A stretch of DNA of 64,000 nt from Corallium rubrum (taxonomy: Eukaryota; Cnidaria; Anthozoa; Scleralcyonacea; Coralliidae), in assembly GCA_964035015.1 (NCBI GenBank), contig OZ036010.1:8820120-8884119 (forward strand), given 5' to 3'. The notes under the pieces were generated by a model. It was given only the letters and a program-made list of their open reading frames with translations, was not told the origin of the DNA and ran no database searches. Both the position numbers and the translations under genes were made by a program. The first letter of the stretch is position 1; each line of letters starts with the position of its first letter. Of the stretch, positions 47,700-64,000 are shown piece after piece.

Positions 47700-48480
47700 C
47701 AGTTGCTGAAGTAAATGTATAGTCAAATAAGGATAGGAAAGAAATTAATAGATGCAAGGAGCGGGAGAGAGGAAAACAAGGGGAAAATAAAGAAAAAAAT
47801 GGAAAAGATTGAATAAATGAAAGGAAAGAAAGACAGCACGGCAAACAAAAAAATAGAATGATAAAAGAAGGGAGGAAGCGAAAGGGAGAACACAAGCGAG
47901 AAAGGGAGAGTGACTGGTTTGGATGGAAGGGGGAAAGAGGGAAGCGGGAAAGCAGGTGTGAAATAAACTGTGTAGGAAGGAAATTAGTTGAGAGGGAAAG
48001 AATGAAGGAGAGAGAGGGAGTGGGATAGAGTGAGAAAGAGGGTGGGCCATTAAGAAAGATAAAGAAAGGAAAAAGGAAGAAAAAAGGAGAAAAAAGAGAA
48101 ACGGTGGGAAAAGAGGATGAAGGGAAAAGAAGAAAGAAGAAAGAAGAAAGAAGGGAAATAGAGAAGGAAGAGATGGACGAAAAGAGGAAATGACAAATAA
48201 AACGGAGGGAAGCAATGGGTGAAAAAATGATAAAGACAAAAAAGGAACAACGAAACAAATAAATAAAAATGAGAATAAAAGGAAAAAAAGCAAGAAAAGG
48301 AGAATAATGTAGGAATAAAAAATGGAAAGAGAAGAAAGATGATATGAAAAAGCATTGACACTGAAAGCGAAGAAAAAAATAGTACATAAATGGAAAGATG
48401 ATAGCAAGAGAAAGCAACACAATAATGTAAAAAAAAACACCCCAAAAAACAAGAAAAGGTGAATAAACAAAAAATAACAA
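47700..48480. repeat. Purine-rich tract, ~780 bp
   Basis: The plus strand is overwhelmingly A and G (GAAAGAAGGGAAATAGAG style) without strict periodicity. It lies directly beyond the 3' end of the HECT gene. Minus-strand open frames full of Phe, Ser and Leu are composition artefacts. Confidence 0.85.
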
Positions 48481-48528
48481 AGAAAGGAAATCTGGATATT
48501 TTACTTACATTGTACGACAGCATTTATT

Positions 48529-60284
<11,756 letters not shown>

Positions 60285-60390
60285 CTAGAACAAAACAAAA
60301 ACAACAACAAGACACCTGGGTCAGACGTTTACTTGGGCTATTGGCAAAGTGCGGAGATGCTTGGGTAAAAGATACTGATTGTAGTGTTAA

Positions 60391-61032
60391 GGTCTGGCCA
60401 AACGCTTTCAACACTTCATTCAACATCGTTCAACATTGTTGAATTCAACATGTTGAAAGCGTTTGGCCACCATGTTGAATGATGTTGAACGTTGTTGAAT
60501 GGTGTTGAACGAAATTTGAACATGTTCAAATTTTCGTTCAACACGCGTTCAACATTTCTATTGTTCTCAAAATGTTGAAAGGTGTTGAACGCATCTGGCC
60601 ACATTTCATTCAACTTTGTTGAACAGAGACATATTGTCGATTCCAGCTTTTGTGGTAGCCGCGTTCAATTAACAGGCGAGTTTCAGGGTGTTGCGCGCGC
60701 ATCATTTTGCAAAGAAATTGGCGGGCTCTCCACAAAGTAAGCAATGGCAAACAGACTTGCTAGCGAGCCAACAACAGCAGAATAACAGTATTAAACATCC
60801 AGAAACTGTATCTATACTTTGTTGATTTTAAACAGCATGTTTACTTTGAGTGGAGCTTGCCAGTTTTTTTGGAAAATGATGCGCGCGCAACACCCTGAAA
60901 CTCGCCTGTTGTCATTCATGAATGTTGAACGATGTTGAATTCATTTGGCCACTCATGCTTTCAACATTATTCAACATTGTTCAACAATGTTGAATGATGT
61001 TGAATGCGATGTTGAAAGCGTTTGGCCAGGCC
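60391..61032. mobile_element. ~640-bp MITE rich in TTCAACA words
   Basis: Terminal repeats GGTCTGGCCAAACGCTTTC and the complement at 61010-61032. Subterminal TTCAACATTGTTGAA-type palindromes recur more than a dozen times on both sides. It is interrupted by the nested 60671-60910 element. Confidence 0.82.
60671..60910. mobile_element. 240-bp nested MITE with GC-rich TIRs
   Basis: The ends AACAGGCGAGTTTCAGGG and onward through GTTGCGCGCGCATCATTTT are matched perfectly for 38 bp at the right end. It is inside the TTCAACA-rich element. Confidence 0.82.
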
Positions 61033-61214
61033 TGTATTGCAGCATTCACAAAATCGAAGCCTGAATCGAAAACCCCTCTCCTCCGCAAAGGCTCTATACC
61101 GCGCTAGCGAAGGTGGGAGTGGGCCGAGGAAGATCAGATCGAAGGCTGAATGTGGTGTATACTTCACAGAGGTGAACATATTTACGATCAATAACTTTAT
61201 TATAAAACTATCTA

Positions 61215-61483
61215 TATACCTTTGGTAGTAAAGCATGAGTCTCTACAAAGCCTTGAAGTATGTAGTTGACAATTTCGGACTGTATTTGCCAGTAACAGTA
61301 GTAACAGTAAACTGTCATTTGAGAATTGTTTTACGGCTTTTCCGACTCCCACGGTAAACTCTTACTGCTCTTAAGCCCGCAAGGTACACTGGACCTGGAG
61401 TACCAATATGGCCGCCAGTGGCTTCAAAATGTTTACTGCTGACCAAAAAGGATGAGCAATCCAGTTGTATAGAGATCAGTGGT
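61215..61483 (+). repeat. Dispersed repeat, copy 2 of two
   Basis: High-identity relative of 54380-54663 in the same orientation. Confidence 0.7.
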
Positions 61484-61551
61484 CTCTCTGCTATTGACTG
61501 TGGTCTGAGCAACCCTATCAAGCTACGCTCAAATCACCTGAGTCCCAGTAG

Positions 61552-61655
61552 CTCAATGGTTAGAGCGTCTCACTGGCGATCAGAAGGTTGTGGGTTCGAA
61601 TCCCGCTTGGGAACTCAGAACATTTTTCTGAGTAAAATAACTGGAAGATCTAGAA
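61552..61655 (+). mobile_element. tRNA-derived SINE, tRNA-Ala-like head
   Basis: GTCCCAGTAGCTCAATGGTT, anticodon arm TCTCA, CTGGCGA, TCAGA (anticodon GGC), then GGGTTCGAATCCC and a closing CTTGGGAAC. The tail CTCAGAACATTTTTCTGAG is shared with the 55-kb SINEs. Confidence 0.72.
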
Positions 61656-61750
61656 CATTTTTATTCAATTCTCATATCCGTGCTAGCATATCGCCATATC
61701 CATTCCCACCCCTATCAAGATTGTTGCAAAGCTGCATTCATCCTCTATAC

Positions 61751-61830
61751 TTAAAGTGCCAATGCAGCGAAATTTCACGTAACATCTTTCGTAAAATTTC
61801 GTTTCCTTGCTTCATTCTGGAGATGGAGAT
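61751..61830. repeat. Fragment of the 63.4-kb repeat, inverted
   Basis: AAAGTGCCAATGCAGCGAAA and AACATCTTTCGTA, then TTTCGTTTCCTTGCTTCATTC, match the reverse complement of 63430-63540 with an internal deletion. Confidence 0.75.
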
Positions 61831-61835
61831 TACTT

Positions 61836-61971
61836 CATGGTAAATGCGTGCGAACGATTTTTATTCACGAGTTGTGAAGTATCATAAAACGAACGAGCGA
61901 GGTACGAGCGAGTGAGTTTTATGATACGCAAAAACGAGTGAATAAAAATCGTTCGCAAGCATTTACCATGA
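61836..61971. repeat. 136-bp hairpin, relative of 12575-12668
   Basis: CATGGTAAATGCGTGCGAAC and CGATTTTTATTCACGAG are mirrored at the right side. The loop is rich in GAGCGAG words. It abuts the 61751 repeat fragment. Confidence 0.78.
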
Positions 61972-62339
61972 TGTTATTTGTTTATTTCATAGGTACTGAA
62001 ATTTACTCATCAAAGAAAGTAAAACATCAGCGGCCGGTTGTTTTCGAACAGAGAAGCCATTTAGGTGACTTCAAAAATCAAAACAAGATTATATAGCGTC
62101 TTTCAAGTTTAACGACTAAAAACAACTGTGATAGAATTTATTTTTTTAAATAAAACAACAGTAGTCAGTACTGAAACATTTTGTGTTTGGCATAAGTTAA
62201 TTACAAATTAGCAAATATAAACAAAAATTATAAAAGATACGTGCGACAGTAATTCAAAGTTGAAATATACGCTCGGACTGTAATAATTTATATCTGAATA
62301 GTTCAGACTACCAAACAAGCCAATATTATTATATATTAT
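61972..62339. other. Non-coding, nothing recognised
   Basis: AT-rich stretch without gene or clear repeat. Confidence 0.35.
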
Positions 62340-62409
62340 TTATATTATGAAACACTGAACTGAGATAACTTTTAGAAATAGGAAATGCCAACTAACAAAT
62401 ATAAAGTCA

Positions 62410-63021
62410 CTTTTACTCATCATCAGAGTCGCTATGCAAAGGTCTGAATTGCTTCCATGTTTGCTTTGTGGGGGGTTTAGTTGAAAGCGTTGGGGCTGAT
62501 TAAGTGTATTTATATTGATGGAAAAATTACCGCCTTGGATGACTGCTCCACTAAATAATGCCATAGCTTGTTTACCAGTATTCTGGGAGTCACCGGTTGA
62601 CGGACTGACTGGTTCAGCTGAAGAAGATGAGGTTCCGGCCACTACACCACTTAATAGTTTTGACATGTGCATTTGCTGTTTCGTCGACACACTACTGTAG
62701 TTTTCTATGCCCTTCAAGTTCTTGTGGCCAGATAGTTGTGCGATATGTGTCGGTGGAATGTCGTTCGAAGCTGGCCAGAAGACCTCGAAGCGAAGTTGGC
62801 TCGTATTCGTTGAGCTCCATAGAGGGAATATTTTCAATTTTCCTTTCCTCGCTCTTTGTTCTCAAGAAGCTTTCCAGCAAGGTTACATCTCGTTGAGTTT
62901 TCTGTAGAGTATTTCTGTTTTCTTGACCCAAAATGAACTGTTCAACAGAGCATGAATCAGAAACAAACCGGCGTTCGCCGGCTTCGTAACTCCTGTGCAC
63001 CAGTGAAATATCATCGTTCAC
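62410..63021 (-). pseudogene. Crypton-like tyrosine recombinase remnant
   Basis: From the ATG at 63021 the frame gives the N-terminal part: ENRNTLQKTQRDVTLLESFL, KIENIPSMELNEY, EYEPTSLRGLLASFERH. Intact relatives have about 20 more residues between the ELNE and EYEPTSLRG parts. It then jumps, in another frame, to the far C-terminal part: IAQLSGHKNLKGIENYSS with the histidine and the candidate nucleophilic tyrosine, then QQMHMSKLLS and FSGAVIQGGNFSINI. The catalytic arginine and lysine core is deleted. The two pieces resemble the DUF3504-type recombinases of Cryptons and their domesticated relatives. Dead copy. Confidence 0.65.
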
Positions 63022-63154
63022 GTTGCTGATTCGACGAACGATGTTTCTTCACAGTGAAAATTTATCGTTAGCGTTTTTTATTGGTTAAGCCTGAACCCAG
63101 TATGATTTTTACTCACTGCAATTATGATGAGGAAATTTCAGTACATATGAAATA

Positions 63155-63430
63155 AATTCAGGTTTGTTTGATATGCAAATGTCATACTTATGACATCACA
63201 TTGCATAATGAATTTTTAGAAAAGTATGATTTTCTTTGAGAGTGCTTATCGAAAGTACTTAATAAAAATTTGCACTTTCATGTATGTAGCCATGACGGGT
63301 CACTAAACGTGTGTAGCTGGGTGTAAAATATTTGGACTATCCTAAAATTGATGCTATTTCAAAAAGTCATTATGCAATGTGATGTCATAAGTATGAAATT
63401 TGCATATTAAACAAACCTGAATATCTCAAG
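63155..63430. repeat. ~275-bp inverted-repeat element
   Basis: TTCAGGTTTGTTTGATATGC and TGACATCACATTGCATAATG at the left return inverted at 63366-63428. Confidence 0.65.
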
Positions 63431-63606
63431 AATGAAGCAAGGAAACGAAATTCTACGAAAGATGTTACGTTGTCATTTTAAGTGTCCTTTCAAATGCAAT
63501 CATAAAAAACTGGGGTGAAATTTCGCTGCATTGGCACTTTAATATTGGTTTAGCCTCCAAAAGTTATGGGATAATAATTGCACATGTGTCATTTGTCTTT
63601 GCGAAC

Positions 63607-63909
63607 AAATGAACGAGCGAACGAACGAACGAACGAACGAACGAACGAACGAACGAACGAACGAACGAACGAACGAACGAACGAACGAACGAACGAACGA
63701 ACGAACGAACGAACGAACGAACGAACGAACGAACGAACGAACGAACGAACGAACGAACGAACGAACGAACGAACGAACGAACGAACGAACGAACGAACGA
63801 ACGAACGAACGAACGAACGAACGAACGAACGAACGAACGAACGAACGAACGAACGAACGAACGAACGAACGAACGAACGAACGAACGAACGAACGAACGA
63901 ACGAACGAA
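63607..63909. repeat. (ACGA)n microsatellite, ~300 bp
   Basis: About 75 uninterrupted ACGA units. Thr-Asn-Glu-Arg and Phe-Val-Arg-Ser open frames are artefacts. Confidence 0.97.
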
Positions 63910-64000
63910 GAAATAGGCGGAATATAAAACGCTGCTAGCACCGCAATTTCTTTACTGACCGAGATGCATTAGGAACAAAATACTGATGTTTCCAGTGAAG

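Noticed and set aside
47617-48523. Hydrophobic Phe/Ser/Leu-rich frames resembling membrane proteins
   Set aside because: Reading of a polypurine tract; composition explains it. The true coding in this area is the HECT terminal exon at its edge.
63564-63941. Thr-Asn-Glu-Arg and Phe-Val-Arg-Ser repeat proteins
   Set aside because: Microsatellite (ACGA)n; open in all frames because of its period.

Overview
The window is metazoan nuclear DNA from a repeat-choked, AT-rich intergenic and intronic region. The mix of short inverted-repeat elements, tRNA- and 5S-related SINEs, a DUF3987-type gene, a Crypton-like recombinase remnant and an SGNH-hydrolase gene resembles anthozoan cnidarian genomes (coral or anemone). 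That taxonomic reading is inference. No bacterial operon, rRNA operon or CRISPR array is visible.

Left part (1-14.6 kb): a minus-strand, multi-exon gene with a DUF3987-like P-loop protein is spread over 182-6921, with its introns filled by foldback elements. These include a 511-bp MITE with a 9-bp target duplication nested in an older inverted-repeat element. A TTAA-flanked MITE, pentanucleotide and AT microsatellites, a SINE, a GTCGAC-rich minisatellite and a zinc-finger-like exon follow.

14.6-22.4 kb: a degenerate Ty3/gypsy LTR retrotransposon (RT, RNase H, integrase, 3' LTR) is split in its integrase gene by a 4.83-kb hAT-like element with 12-bp terminal repeats and an 8-bp target duplication. 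The hAT element carries a 164-bp palindrome with identical arms. 22.5-25.3 kb: an unrecognised plus-strand gene with a plausible promoter and GT-AG introns is broken by a 5'-truncated non-LTR retrotransposon. A complete TTAA MITE follows.

26.2-41.0 kb: a huge 33-bp satellite array has higher-order periods of 2307 bp and 3027 bp. The 3027-bp period carries two nearly identical internal fragments of a CR1/L2-like retrotransposon (endonuclease and RT). An SGNH/GDSL hydrolase-like gene lies just beyond the array. 42-48.5 kb is low-complexity DNA (pentanucleotide, CAT/CAC, polypurine) plus foldback elements.

48.5-60.3 kb: nine minus-strand exons, with splice phases that fit, encode the HECT domain of a HERC-like E3 ubiquitin ligase, ending with the catalytic-cysteine exon. 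The 5' part lies beyond the window. Its introns hold 5S- and tRNA-derived SINEs, MITEs, a 38-bp minisatellite and very long tetranucleotide tracts. The right end holds more foldback elements, a deleted Crypton-like tyrosine recombinase and an ACGA microsatellite.

The only genes likely to be functional host genes are the HECT ligase and perhaps the DUF3987-like and SGNH genes. Almost everything else is mobile or satellite DNA, in many nested layers.
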